A stretch of DNA of 64,000 bases. It comes from Gemmatimonadota bacterium. GTDB taxonomy: Bacteria; JAAXHH01. Shown here in pieces: positions 55,413-63,610 of the stretch. The position numbers and the translations under genes were made by a program. The DNA is taken from NCBI GenBank assembly GCA_026702745.1, contig JAPPBT010000102.1:102555-166554 (forward strand), read 5' to 3'. The stretch's first letter is position 1; each line of letters starts with the position of its first letter. Under the pieces are notes generated by a model. The model was not told the DNA's origin. It saw only the letters and a list, made by a program, of their open reading frames with translations, and made no database searches.

Positions 55413-56154
55413 TTGATTCGCTTCTTGGTTTCTTCACTTAGGGGATCGAACAACTGATTCCACACGACATCATCGGTTTTTGAATACCGAAGGACTACAT
55501 CGTGCATCCTCTGAAAATTCCGTTGCTTGGACGGCCAACGTTTGTACGCCCACACGATTTCGTTACGGAAGTTTTTCTTCCCGAAAATACTATCCATGAG
55601 TAACTTCAAATAGTGGGACATGGTGGGATCGCAATGCAGGTAAATTGTGCCTGTTTCTTTCAATACTCGATGCATTTCGAGCAAACGCACGGCCATGTAG
55701 ATCAGATAGGACTTATCACTGTTAGACATGGCGGCATGAATAACACGATTTAGTTGAGAATGCTTAGTCTCAAGCAGGTTAAGCCATGCCACGTCTATGT
55801 CGTTCAAACTCCACGTGTCCTTGAAAGCCGCGCCGGCCGCCTTACTGCCGATGGGAGCAGAATAATCGTGTTTGGAATTGAACGGCGGATCGAGGTAGAT
55901 AAGATCGACCGACTCGGAATTCATGCCGCGCATGATAGGCAAATTATCCCCGGTCCACATGGTCTGATTGACCCAGTTGGGCGTTCCCATATCGTCCCCT
56001 TTCGATAGACAGGGGCCTGTCGGGTAGCGAACCAGACAAGCCCCATTTCCCGCGTGTTTGTTGATACGTGGGAATGTACGGATCGCCTGCTGGGTGTCAA
56101 GTAGCAACATGCGTGTAGTGTCGTCAAGGAATAAGTACAAAACTTATAATTGCG

Positions 56155-56162
56155 AAATCTTA
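56155..56162. repeat. 8-bp target-site duplication, right copy
   Basis: AAATCTTA directly after the right terminal inverted repeat, identical to 53798-53805. Confidence 0.92.
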
Positions 56163-56181
56163 TTAGTGCGTGGAACGGTTA

Positions 56182-56210
56182 TTGCTGTCGAAAGTTCTCG
56201 CTAATGATAT
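56182..56210 (+). promoter_or_regulatory. Possible promoter for hicB
   Basis: TTGCTG (56182-56187), 17-base spacer, TGATAT (56205-56210). It lies only about 28 bases beyond the transposon end, so the insertion may also alter its upstream context. Confidence 0.4.
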
Positions 56211-56231
56211 TAAAATGTGATATCGTTTAGC

Positions 56232-56279
56232 ATGAACAGACGTCAGCGAAAAATCCTCTCCCAAAGGCGGAAGTCGACC
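56232..56279 (+). pseudogene. Probable hicA 5' remnant
   Basis: The reading frame from ATG 56232 encodes MNRRQRKIL, which matches the usual HicA toxin start (MN-S/R-R/K-x-RKTL), then SQRRKST and runs in frame into hicB. The HicA domain itself (about 70 residues with the catalytic His) is missing. This points to an internal deletion that removed the toxin. The resemblance is short and so only suggestive. Confidence 0.4.
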
Positions 56280-56618
56280 ATGAAACCGATGCGCTACAGG
56301 GGATATCCAGCACGTATCGAATACAGCGACGAGGATGGGTGTTTCGTAGGCCGCGTGGCTGGTATTCGAGATATCATCACGTTTCACGGAGAAAGCGTCG
56401 GTGAAGTTCGCGAGGCTTTTGAAAAGGCGGTTGAGTTCTACCTGGAAAGCTGTGACGAACGGGGCGAGACTCCGAACAAACCTTATTCCGGGAAACTCTT
56501 ATTGCGTATTGATCCTGAAATCCACGCAGCGGTAGCCGAGGCGGCCGATGTCGACGGCGTGAGTATTAATCAGTGGGCTGGTGAAAAGCTGTCAGAGGCT
56601 GTTGTTCGAAAACACTGA
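56280..56618 (+). CDS. hicB: HicB-family antitoxin
   Basis: A 112-residue HicB protein. RYRGYPARIEYSDEDGCFVG and RVAGIRDIITFHGESVGEVR form the degenerate RNase-H-like antitoxin domain. The C-terminal KPYSGKLLLRIDPEIHAAVA and GVSINQWAGEKL form a ribbon-helix-helix DNA-binding part, the long HicB form. It would bind the HicA toxin and repress its own promoter. No toxin gene is present upstream or downstream, so it is an orphan. AAAGGCGG lies before the ATG at 56280; a longer form from 56232 is possible. Confidence 0.88.
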   Translation: MKPMRYRGYPARIEYSDEDGCFVGRVAGIRDIITFHGESVGEVREAFEKAVEFYLESCDERGETPNKPYSGKLLLRIDPEIHAAVAEAADVDGVSINQWAGEKLSEAVVRKH

Positions 56619-56663
56619 TTCCTGAAAGTTCGTCGGGTACCGCACCATAACCTGTACCGCACG

Positions 56664-58058
56664 TCATTCCCACCCCACGCCTTCCAGCACCAGCGATTCC
56701 ATTTCATCCCACTGGCCGGAGGGCTGGTCCTCCTCGCACAACTGCGCCAGCTCCTTCTCGAAAAAGAACGTCTCTTCGCCGAAGGCCGGCTCGAGGTCGT
56801 CCAGCCAGATGGCTTCTTCGTCGTACCTGGCGAAAAACGGCCGCAGGACCCAGTCGGGATTGCGTCCCTGCAGGAACCGGAGGGCGATGATCTTCTCCCC
56901 GTGGACCTCGCTGATGCCCAGTACGTGGACCTTGCCGGGATGGGCCGACATGCTGGGTCCGCGCACGGTCCGGCAGATTCCGCTTACCTGCTGATAGGCG
57001 TTCTGGAAGATCTCCCAGGACCGTACCATCGGCACGGCGAAGAAATGCTGCACGCCGGTGTCCCGCACCATGAACATGTAGTACGGCACCATCCCCAGGT
57101 CCACCTGCCTGCGCCACATGGCCGCCCACGTGTCCGGGTCGTCGTTGATATTCCTCAGGATGGGCGACTGCGTGTACACTTTCGCTCCTGTACCGCGAAT
57201 CCGGCTGACCGCCTTTGACACCACGTCGGGCTGGAGTTCGGCGGGATGGCTGCTGTGGGCCATGACCGCCAGGTGCTTGCCGGCGCGGGTGACCCGTTCG
57301 AACAGCGCCATGACGTCGTCCGCATCCGGGTCCGTGAGGTACTTGTGGGGCCAGTAGGCCAGCGATTTCGTCCCGATCCGGATCGTGTGCAGATTGGGGA
57401 GATCAGCCTTCAGCAACGCATCGATATACACGCTAAGGTTCTTTGCCCGCATGACCATGGGATCGCCGCCCGTGAAAAGCACGTCGGTGACCTGGGGATT
57501 GTCTTCGAGGTACCTGATGAGGCTTTCGACCTCGCGGCTGGCGAACTTCAGTTCATCGATGCCCACGAACTGGGGCCAGCGGAAGCAGAAGGTACAGTAG
57601 GCGTGGCAGGTCTGGCCCTGGGACGGGAAGAACAGGACCGTTTCCCGGTACTTGTGCTGCATGCCGTCCAGTTTCTCGTTGTCCTCCCTGGGGACGTTGT
57701 GCTCGAGTTGACCCGCGGGCTGTGGATTCAGATTCCATCGGATCCGGTTCACGGTCCGCTCCATTTCCGCTTCACTCGCCTCTTTTTTCACCAGGGCCGC
57801 CACCTCGTCGAAGTGGTCCGGCGACAGCATTTCCCGCTGCGGGAAAGTGAGCTGGTACATGGGATCGTCGGGGATATTCTCCCATTGGATCAGGTGCTCC
57901 ACCACGTGGGAATTGGTCCGGAACGGCAGAACCCGCGCCACGACTTCCATTTCGAACTTCAGGTCGTCCGGGAGTCTGTCGATCTGCGGTATTTTCCTGT
58001 AGTTCCTGAGATCGTATATCCGAAACCTGGGGGTCTTGCCGTTCATGCTTCTGATCAT
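56664..58058 (-). CDS. KamA-family radical SAM aminomutase-like protein
   Basis: A 464-residue radical SAM enzyme of the lysine 2,3-aminomutase family. The cluster motif is CHAYCTFCF (Cys-x3-Cys-x2-Cys) near residue 136, with FTGGDPMVM near 183. A probable PLP Lys is in SAHPGKVHVLG near 374. The ATG at 58058 has AAGGAAGG 6 bases upstream; the frame is open for 92 more codons without a better start. It could convert lysine or another amino acid to a beta-amino acid, perhaps as an osmolyte route. Neighbours do not specify the substrate. Confidence 0.9.
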   Translation of the reverse strand: MIRSMNGKTPRFRIYDLRNYRKIPQIDRLPDDLKFEMEVVARVLPFRTNSHVVEHLIQWENIPDDPMYQLTFPQREMLSPDHFDEVAALVKKEASEAEMERTVNRIRWNLNPQPAGQLEHNVPREDNEKLDGMQHKYRETVLFFPSQGQTCHAYCTFCFRWPQFVGIDELKFASREVESLIRYLEDNPQVTDVLFTGGDPMVMRAKNLSVYIDALLKADLPNLHTIRIGTKSLAYWPHKYLTDPDADDVMALFERVTRAGKHLAVMAHSSHPAELQPDVVSKAVSRIRGTGAKVYTQSPILRNINDDPDTWAAMWRRQVDLGMVPYYMFMVRDTGVQHFFAVPMVRSWEIFQNAYQQVSGICRTVRGPSMSAHPGKVHVLGISEVHGEKIIALRFLQGRNPDWVLRPFFARYDEEAIWLDDLEPAFGEETFFFEKELAQLCEEDQPSGQWDEMESLVLEGVGWE

Positions 58059-58747
58059 TGTACCTTCCTTACTGATAACTGAGATCCGGCGCCTGGAAAT
58101 CGGAACCACCCCGCATGCTCCTCGCAACTCGACTCGCTCTCTGGTAGCGACGGGTCGGGCGTCGGATCCGTTCATTGCGGCGCGGACCCATGTGTGACGT
58201 CGCGGACTCACATAGGGCGTCGGACCCACGAAGGGCGGCTCGGCCCCTGAAGTTCGATCCGCGCGGGGCGGAGAGAAAGGCTGCGACTGGATTGGAATCC
58301 AGGCGGCTTCAAGCAGGGATGCCCGTGCATCCACGAACCGCCATCGCCCCGGGTGGTACGAACAAGAAGGCCGTCCGGACCGTGAATAGAGAGAAAGCCG
58401 TTCCGCGAGAACTATCGGAGACGCTCAACTAGAGACGCTCAACTAGAGACGTTCTATGAGCGCGAATCCCAAGGGATAAGTCTTTGTCGCGCAATTACCC
58501 GCTGTCGCCGGTTATGTGGGAGACAATTTTCGGCGGGGGCAACAACCGCGATAGAGCAGGCTACGCAGACACTGCCTCGCGCCGCGGGAGGACGATACGT
58601 CCACTAAAAAACCTCCTTTGGGTGAGGGCGTGTTTAGAGGAAGATAGGTACAGTTTCAAGGTAACCGAAGGCGCACCGCGCTTCAAGTCTTTTCGAGCGA
58701 TGGCGCAAGCCTGGACGTTGCGCACCGGTGCTTTCCTGGAGAACGTT
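58059..58747. other. Non-coding stretch with short repeats
   Basis: I see no supported gene here. It holds imperfect repeats of the GTCGGACCCACG type (about 58185-58240) and a 14-base duplication (CTCAACTAGAGACG, about 58427-58454). The two overlapping plus-strand frames have no ribosome-binding site and atypical composition. The promoter of the KamA-like gene should be in the first part. Confidence 0.5.
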
Positions 58748-59491
58748 CTAACTGAAGTCCGCGAACCAGTCCGTCCCGAACAGCCGCTCCGCCGACGCGA
58801 TGCGGTCCACGCTGCCGAGATCCGCCCACCGGGCTTCTTCAGCCCGAAAGGCCTGAACGGTCTCGCCCGTGCGCGCCAGATCCAGAAAGAAGTCGATGAT
58901 CGAAAAGGGGCCGGAATCGGTCATCTTGCTCAGCGCTGCCGGTGACATGACGTAGACGCCCATGAAGGGCAGGGGGGTGACGGGATCCGCCATCGTTCGA
59001 ACCTTGCGCGTCTCTCCCGTGATTCCCGAACGCCAACCACATAGCCGTCCCGCCTCGTCAAAAAGCAGGTGACGAGAACTCTTCCTTCCCTTCACGGTCA
59101 GGGTGACCAGGGCGCCCGACGCTGAATGGGCATCCGCCAGGCACCTGAGATCCAGATCGGTCAGCACGTCCACGTTGTGCACCAGAAACGGCTCCTCGCG
59201 GTCGAAGAACCACGCGGCCTTGCGCACACCGCCGCCCGTGTCCATGATCTCCTCCTCCACGGAAACGGTCAGCGAAACGCCGGGATCATCGTACGCGGCC
59301 GCGAAGGCCTCGATCTGTTCCGCGAAATGGTGGGCATTGATGATGATGTCGGTGAAACCATGGCGGGCAAGCCGCGCGATCACCCAGTATAGCATGGGTC
59401 TGCCGGCCACCTCTACCAGGGCTTTGGGCCGGGTGTCGGTGAGAGGCCGCAGCCGGGTGCCCAGGCCCGCCGCAAGGATCATGGCCTTCAC
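58748..59491 (-). CDS. Sugar-1-phosphate nucleotidyltransferase (MurU/RmlA-like)
   Basis: A 247-residue nucleotidyltransferase with the signature KAMILAAGLGTRLRPLTDTR at the N-terminus, KALVEVAGRPMLYWVI, HNVDVLTD near residue 105 and the C-terminal WADLGSVDRIASAERL. The GTG start overlaps the stop of the kinase gene (GTGA), with AGGAGG just upstream; a longer Gly/Pro/Ala-rich N-terminus in the same frame is not credible. Coupling to an APH-like sugar kinase is exactly the AmgK-MurU arrangement of peptidoglycan recycling, so UDP-MurNAc formation is the leading guess. Confidence 0.85.
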   Translation of the reverse strand: MKAMILAAGLGTRLRPLTDTRPKALVEVAGRPMLYWVIARLARHGFTDIIINAHHFAEQIEAFAAAYDDPGVSLTVSVEEEIMDTGGGVRKAAWFFDREEPFLVHNVDVLTDLDLRCLADAHSASGALVTLTVKGRKSSRHLLFDEAGRLCGWRSGITGETRKVRTMADPVTPLPFMGVYVMSPAALSKMTDSGPFSIIDFFLDLARTGETVQAFRAEEARWADLGSVDRIASAERLFGTDWFADFS

Positions 59492-60924
59492 GAATCCTCC
59501 TGCTCCCGGTGCCTCAGCCGGACCACGACCCCCTGCCGGTCCGCCAGGTGGGCCGCCAGCCGCTCCGCGAAGTATACCGAGCGGTGCTGGCCGCCCGTGC
59601 ACCCGAAGGCGACGGTCAGGTCCGTGAACCCGCGGCGAAGGTGGTGTTCGACCGCCCGCTCGACCATGGTCTGCGCATCCCCCAGGAAGGACCGCGCCTC
59701 CTCGAGCTCGTCCAGGAAGGCCGCCACCGGCGCGTCCTTTCCCGTCAGGTCCGCGTATTCCGGAATGCGGCCGGGATTCTTCACGATCCGGCAGTCGAAG
59801 ACGAACCCGCCGCCGTTTCCGCTCGGATCCCGGGGCAGGCCGAGGTGATAGGAAAAACTCCAGAGGTGGACGGTCAGTCCTTTTTCGGAATCCTCGCCCA
59901 TTAGCCGAAGCGCCGGATCGTCGACGATGCGCGACCAGGCCCGGTCCAGTTCAGGCAGGTTGACCGGGAGGTCGGCCCGCGCCAACAGCCCCTCGAGGTT
60001 ACGGACGCCGTGGGAGATGCTGGTGAGGAAGTGGGACTTGCCTTCGTACAGGCCGCGGTACCCGTAAGCGCCCAGCGCCTGCATGAGACGGACCAGGGCG
60101 TAACCGTAATAGTACGCCAGGAACGCATCCCGGCGAAGGGGGGCGTACTCGCCGGCCGCTGTGACATAGTAATCCAGGAGTTCGTCCCGGATCTTCCACG
60201 GGATGTCGGCTTTTGCATCCTGCAGGAGAGACGCCACGTCGTACTGTAGCGCGCCCTGCCGCCCGCCCTGGTAGTCGATGTAGTGCGGGCGGCCCTCATG
60301 CCACATGATGTTGCGGGACTGGAAGTCGCGGTAGAGGAAGTAACGGGTATCCGCTTCCAGGAGGAAGGCCGTGAACCGCTCGAAATCATTTTCGAGAGCC
60401 TGCTCGTCGAAATCGACAGGTACGAGTTTGAGGAAGTGGTACTTGAAATAATTCAGGTCCCACCGGATGGACTGGGCGTCGAACCGGCTCCTGGGGTAGC
60501 AGACCGAGAAGTCCAGGTCCGCCGCCGCGGTGACCTGGAAATGGGGCAGATCGTCGAGTACCTGCCTGTACGTCGCAACCATTTGATCAGAGAAAGCGCC
60601 TTCCTCCGCGCGGGCGGCGGCCACCCGGTCGAACAGGGTTTCATCCCCAAGGTCCTGCTGCAGGTAAACGCCCTGTTCCAGGTCCTCGGCGTAGATCTCG
60701 GGCACGGGCAGGCTGTGGCGGCGGAAGTGGCGGGACAGCGCAAGGAAGGCGACGTTCTCGCGCCAGTCGGTATTTGCCGCGCCGACGACGGTGCGTCCTT
60801 CGTCCGCCAGCCGGTAGTATCGCCGCCTCGAGCCGTCCGCGCCCAGGGCGGCAATGCGCGCCGGCGCGCGGCCGAACGTGCGGCGGAAGAGACTGGCCAG
60901 TCTGTCCTGGGCATCACGATTCAT
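59488..60924 (-). CDS. APH-like sugar kinase fused to a RapZ C-terminal domain
   Basis: A 478-residue two-domain protein. Residues about 1-320 are an aminoglycoside-phosphotransferase-like kinase (AmgK-like), with YRDFQSRNIMW (catalytic loop) near 205 and YIDYQGGRQG near 222. Residues about 350-475 match the RapZ C-terminal domain: FVFDCRIVKNPGR near 375, LTGKDAPV near 393 and VAFGCTGGQHRSVYFAERLA near 442. In RapZ this domain binds glucosamine-6-phosphate and controls amino-sugar synthesis. The fusion suggests a kinase that senses or is gated by an amino sugar. It is translationally coupled to the nucleotidyltransferase. Confidence 0.88.
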   Translation of the reverse strand: MNRDAQDRLASLFRRTFGRAPARIAALGADGSRRRYYRLADEGRTVVGAANTDWRENVAFLALSRHFRRHSLPVPEIYAEDLEQGVYLQQDLGDETLFDRVAAARAEEGAFSDQMVATYRQVLDDLPHFQVTAAADLDFSVCYPRSRFDAQSIRWDLNYFKYHFLKLVPVDFDEQALENDFERFTAFLLEADTRYFLYRDFQSRNIMWHEGRPHYIDYQGGRQGALQYDVASLLQDAKADIPWKIRDELLDYYVTAAGEYAPLRRDAFLAYYYGYALVRLMQALGAYGYRGLYEGKSHFLTSISHGVRNLEGLLARADLPVNLPELDRAWSRIVDDPALRLMGEDSEKGLTVHLWSFSYHLGLPRDPSGNGGGFVFDCRIVKNPGRIPEYADLTGKDAPVAAFLDELEEARSFLGDAQTMVERAVEHHLRRGFTDLTVAFGCTGGQHRSVYFAERLAAHLADRQGVVVRLRHREQEDS

Positions 60925-60966
60925 GACCGCCGTTTCCTTTACCGGGCAAGCGCAACCGGCGGGATT

Positions 60967-61875
60967 TCACCCGGGCCGCTTCATAATCAGGAGCAAGGGT
61001 CTGTGATCGGTGGGATACATCCGGCGCGCGTCGTTGTTGTTGTCGAGGATGACGTAGACCCGGTCGCGGTCCATGGCGAGCCCCTCCGCCGTTTTTGCGC
61101 CGAACTGTTCGTGCTGATAGAGGTATTCCGGGTCGTTGACGATATGGGCGAAGGACCAAATCGTCGAGGGACTGTCCACGTCCAGATACCGGATGGTCTT
61201 CCGAATGGTCGCGGTGCTTCGCTGCAGGATGTATACGTTTTCGAGTTCCCGGTGCAGGCCCGTGTAACTTTCCGTCGATCCATGATTGGCGATCTCCACG
61301 ATCCGCTGCACGGGGGCCATGTCGACTTCGATCAGGCCGCTGGGCTCCCGCTCCGCCGTGACCAGAAACCGGTCTCGGGCCATCAGCGTAATGCCCTCGA
61401 GATACCCGCCGCGCGTCTGGAAGAGCCCCGCCGAAGCACCCACTTTCCTGAGACTCGTGGTGACCCAGGACACCTTCTTCCCGTCCGCATCGACCTTCAG
61501 AATGGCGAACGCCCCTTCGCTGGCGAGATAGAAGGTTCCGTCGTCATCGCGGGTGATGCCCTCCAGGTCCAGCCTGAACACTCCGAAGGGTTTGGGCGCG
61601 TCGAACCGGATATGCGGTACGAATACCGCGACATCCTCCCGGAGCTCGATCCGGAAAATGGTGTCGTCGTGCTTGTCGGAAACGGTGTACAGCGTGTCGT
61701 TATGGACGAAGAGCCCCGATGGCTGGTTGGATTCGGGTCCTTCCACGGGGAGGACGCTGATGGCTTCCAGGATAATCGGGTTTTCCTGGGCTGCGGCCGG
61801 CCCGGGAGTCCAAAACAAGGCCGAAGCGCATAGGGCGAGTGGCGCGAGCAGGAGGCGAAAACCCCTACTCCCCAT
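60967..61875 (-). CDS. Secreted phytase-like esterase-domain (beta-propeller) protein
   Basis: A 302-residue protein with a signal peptide (cleavage near Ala29). Repeated blade-like segments follow: PSGLFVHNDTLYTVSDKHDD, DLEGITRDDDGTFYLASEGA, YLEGITLMARDRFLVTAERE and AEGLAMDRDRVYVILDNNND. They match the esterase-like-activity-of-phytase family in which acidic EG/SE motifs bind Ca2+. Probably periplasmic; the substrate is unknown. Its 5' end overlaps the 3' end of the OppA-type gene by 11 bases. Confidence 0.8.
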   Translation of the reverse strand: MGSRGFRLLLAPLALCASALFWTPGPAAAQENPIILEAISVLPVEGPESNQPSGLFVHNDTLYTVSDKHDDTIFRIELREDVAVFVPHIRFDAPKPFGVFRLDLEGITRDDDGTFYLASEGAFAILKVDADGKKVSWVTTSLRKVGASAGLFQTRGGYLEGITLMARDRFLVTAEREPSGLIEVDMAPVQRIVEIANHGSTESYTGLHRELENVYILQRSTATIRKTIRYLDVDSPSTIWSFAHIVNDPEYLYQHEQFGAKTAEGLAMDRDRVYVILDNNNDARRMYPTDHRPLLLIMKRPG

Positions 61876-63544
61876 CTTCCACCTCGGCGATGTATAACTT
61901 GTGCCAGCGGAATGAACCCACGGTGCCGTCGTCGTTTACGGCATAGCCCTTCAGCCAGGGTTTCCGGAGCTGCAGGCCCATCTTGTGATAGAGGAAAGCG
62001 CCGGGATAGTCCGCCACGTGGACGGCCGAGGCTTCACGGTACAGGCCTTGCCGGATCTCCGGATTCAGTTCGGCCGCGGCCGCATCCACGAGGCGGTCGA
62101 AGTCGGGATTGTGCCAATCCTGCCGGCCGTGGCCCCGGGGCTGGGAGTGCCAGATCATGTCCAGTATGTTGCGGGGGTCGAGGAAATCGGCGCCGAAGGC
62201 GATCAGCCCGAGGTTCATGTTCCACTCGTACAGATGGTCCATGTAGGTGTGCAGGTCGGCCGTCCGGATGTCCACGTCGACGCCGAGATGCTCTTTCAGC
62301 ATGCTCTGTATCGCCACGCCGATCAGGCGGTCGGAGGGCGTGGGGGCCCTGAGCCACAGCTCCTGGCGGGGGAATCCCTGTCCACCCGGATATCCGGCCT
62401 CGCGCATCAGTTGCCGTGCCCGTTCGGGATCGAAGCCCTGCACCGCGGCGTGCGTATCGCCCTCGAATTCCCTGAAGCCGGGCGGGATCATGGAATAGGC
62501 CGGCACGGCCCCTCCCCGTAGGATGATGTTGCAGATATTGTCGCGGTCCATCACCCGCGTAAAGGCTTCCCGGACGCGAATGTCGTCGAAGGGCGGCAAC
62601 TGCGTCCTGAAGAAGAGATACCAGGTATTCAGTCCGTGAAAGCGCACGAGATCCTGCTTCAGATCGGGATCACGCTCGATGCGTTCAAGGTCGTTCACAT
62701 CAACATTCTCCATGTCGACCTCGTCGCTCTCGTAGGGAAGGATGGTGGCTGCGGCCGCGTTGCGAAAAGGGTGTATCACCTTCTCAAGGAAGGGCTTGTG
62801 AGGGCCGTTGTAGTAAGGATTGGGAACAAGCGTCATGTGGCTGCCGTTGACCCACTCCGTGACCATGAAGCCGGAATTCGTGATGATGTTCTGCGGTTCG
62901 GTCCACTTGCGGCCGTATTTGTCCACGAGCCGCTTCGGCACCGGCATGGCGTCGCCGAAAGAAACGATATGGGGCAGGTAGGGGGCCCGCTTCTCCGTCT
63001 CGATGACCAGGGTCGTATCGTCCACGGCCCGGATGCCCAGGGACTCAAGATCCTTGTTCTCCCCCTTGACGATCGCTTCGGCGTTTTTGATGTCGTAATA
63101 GAAGAAGGCGTAGATGTTGGTGGATTCGGGATCGAGCATCCGGCGGTAGGAATACACGAAGTCGTGGGCCGTCAGCGGTGAACCGTCGCTCCAGCGCATC
63201 CCGGACCTGAGATTGAAGGTCCAGACTATCCCGTCATCCGAGCCCCAGCTGTGCGCGGCGCCCGGGATCGGGTTCCAGTGCTCGTCCTTGAACAGCAAGG
63301 CTTCGAAGGGCAGGATCGTCTGCTCGGTGTCGTAAGGTTCGATGCTGGGGTCCAGGCTCTTGGGCTCCGGACTCATGGACCGCAGCACCTGGCGGGAGGC
63401 GTCCACGGCGTCGTCCGGGAGGACCACGCCGATCGAGTTGACGCGGCCACCTTCCGTGGCGGTCCCCGGCTGTTCCCCGCCGCGTTCACTTTCGCCGCAG
63501 GAGACCATCGCGAGCATCGATGCCAGGAGAACCAAATATCGCAT
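61865..63544 (-). CDS. Oligopeptide-type ABC transporter binding protein (OppA-like)
   Basis: A 559-residue lipoprotein (lipobox MVSC, Cys16) of the SBP_bac_5 family. PEPKSLDPSIEPYDTEQTIL (start of domain I), WTFNLRSGMRWSDGSPLTAH near residue 107 and VREAFTRVMDRDNIC near 325 are the usual landmarks. It captures peptides or similar solutes in the periplasm for an ABC importer. No permease genes are adjacent. A complete gene with a normal length. Confidence 0.92.
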   Translation of the reverse strand: MRYLVLLASMLAMVSCGESERGGEQPGTATEGGRVNSIGVVLPDDAVDASRQVLRSMSPEPKSLDPSIEPYDTEQTILPFEALLFKDEHWNPIPGAAHSWGSDDGIVWTFNLRSGMRWSDGSPLTAHDFVYSYRRMLDPESTNIYAFFYYDIKNAEAIVKGENKDLESLGIRAVDDTTLVIETEKRAPYLPHIVSFGDAMPVPKRLVDKYGRKWTEPQNIITNSGFMVTEWVNGSHMTLVPNPYYNGPHKPFLEKVIHPFRNAAAATILPYESDEVDMENVDVNDLERIERDPDLKQDLVRFHGLNTWYLFFRTQLPPFDDIRVREAFTRVMDRDNICNIILRGGAVPAYSMIPPGFREFEGDTHAAVQGFDPERARQLMREAGYPGGQGFPRQELWLRAPTPSDRLIGVAIQSMLKEHLGVDVDIRTADLHTYMDHLYEWNMNLGLIAFGADFLDPRNILDMIWHSQPRGHGRQDWHNPDFDRLVDAAAAELNPEIRQGLYREASAVHVADYPGAFLYHKMGLQLRKPWLKGYAVNDDGTVGSFRWHKLYIAEVEDGE

Positions 63545-63610
63545 AGTGGTGTGCTAACCGGTCGATGTGGCTGATTGTGAGACGGCCTGAATTCAGGTTC
63601 CTGGTGCGCC

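Larger units (their letters stand above)
54777..55990 (-). pseudogene. Beta-class DNA methyltransferase-HNH fusion, frameshifted at a G7 tract
   Basis: Starting at ATG 55990 (AAGGGG 6 bases upstream), the first frame encodes motif IV DLIYLDPPFNSKHDY near residue 30 and the target-recognition region. It runs off frame after EETKKRIKGG at a G7 tract (55412-55406). Adding one G continues directly into GDKIVTFFDEESGKKRIRAT, ERTGYPTQKPLALLTRII and motif I VVLDPFCGCATACVAA. The order IV then I marks the beta class (N6-adenine or N4-cytosine). A C-terminal HNH domain follows (CAGCETHFEPRHLDVDHIIA, then NLQLLCHNCNTIKGN). Full length would be 404 residues. A G9 tract (55076-55068) lies before the HNH part. 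The gene is off in the given sequence unless the tract length changes. Confidence 0.88.
53806..56154. mobile_element. Intact IS1595-family transposon with methyltransferase passenger
   Basis: A 2349-bp element bounded by 22-bp perfect inverted repeats (53806-53827 and 56133-56154, outermost bases CGCAATTATAAGTTTTGTAC) and flanked by the 8-bp duplication AAATCTTA. It carries a transposase gene on the plus strand and a DNA methyltransferase-HNH gene on the minus strand, their stop codons overlapping by two bases. A simple IS1595 element would be about 1 kb, so the methyltransferase is cargo. Intact ends and identical duplications suggest recent insertion. Confidence 0.93.

Noticed and set aside
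51401..56154. A true composite transposon formed by the two IS1595 copies
   Set aside because: The intact element has its own 8-bp duplication at both of its ends, so it inserted independently of the decayed copy.
58175..58945. Two plus-strand ORFs (85 and 153 codons)
   Set aside because: No ribosome-binding site and unusual composition; the second runs antisense into the nucleotidyltransferase gene.
60283..61833. 516-codon plus-strand open frame
   Set aside because: It lies antisense to the kinase-RapZ fusion and the phytase-like gene, both of which have clear motifs; high GC produces long antisense frames and this one shows no family features.
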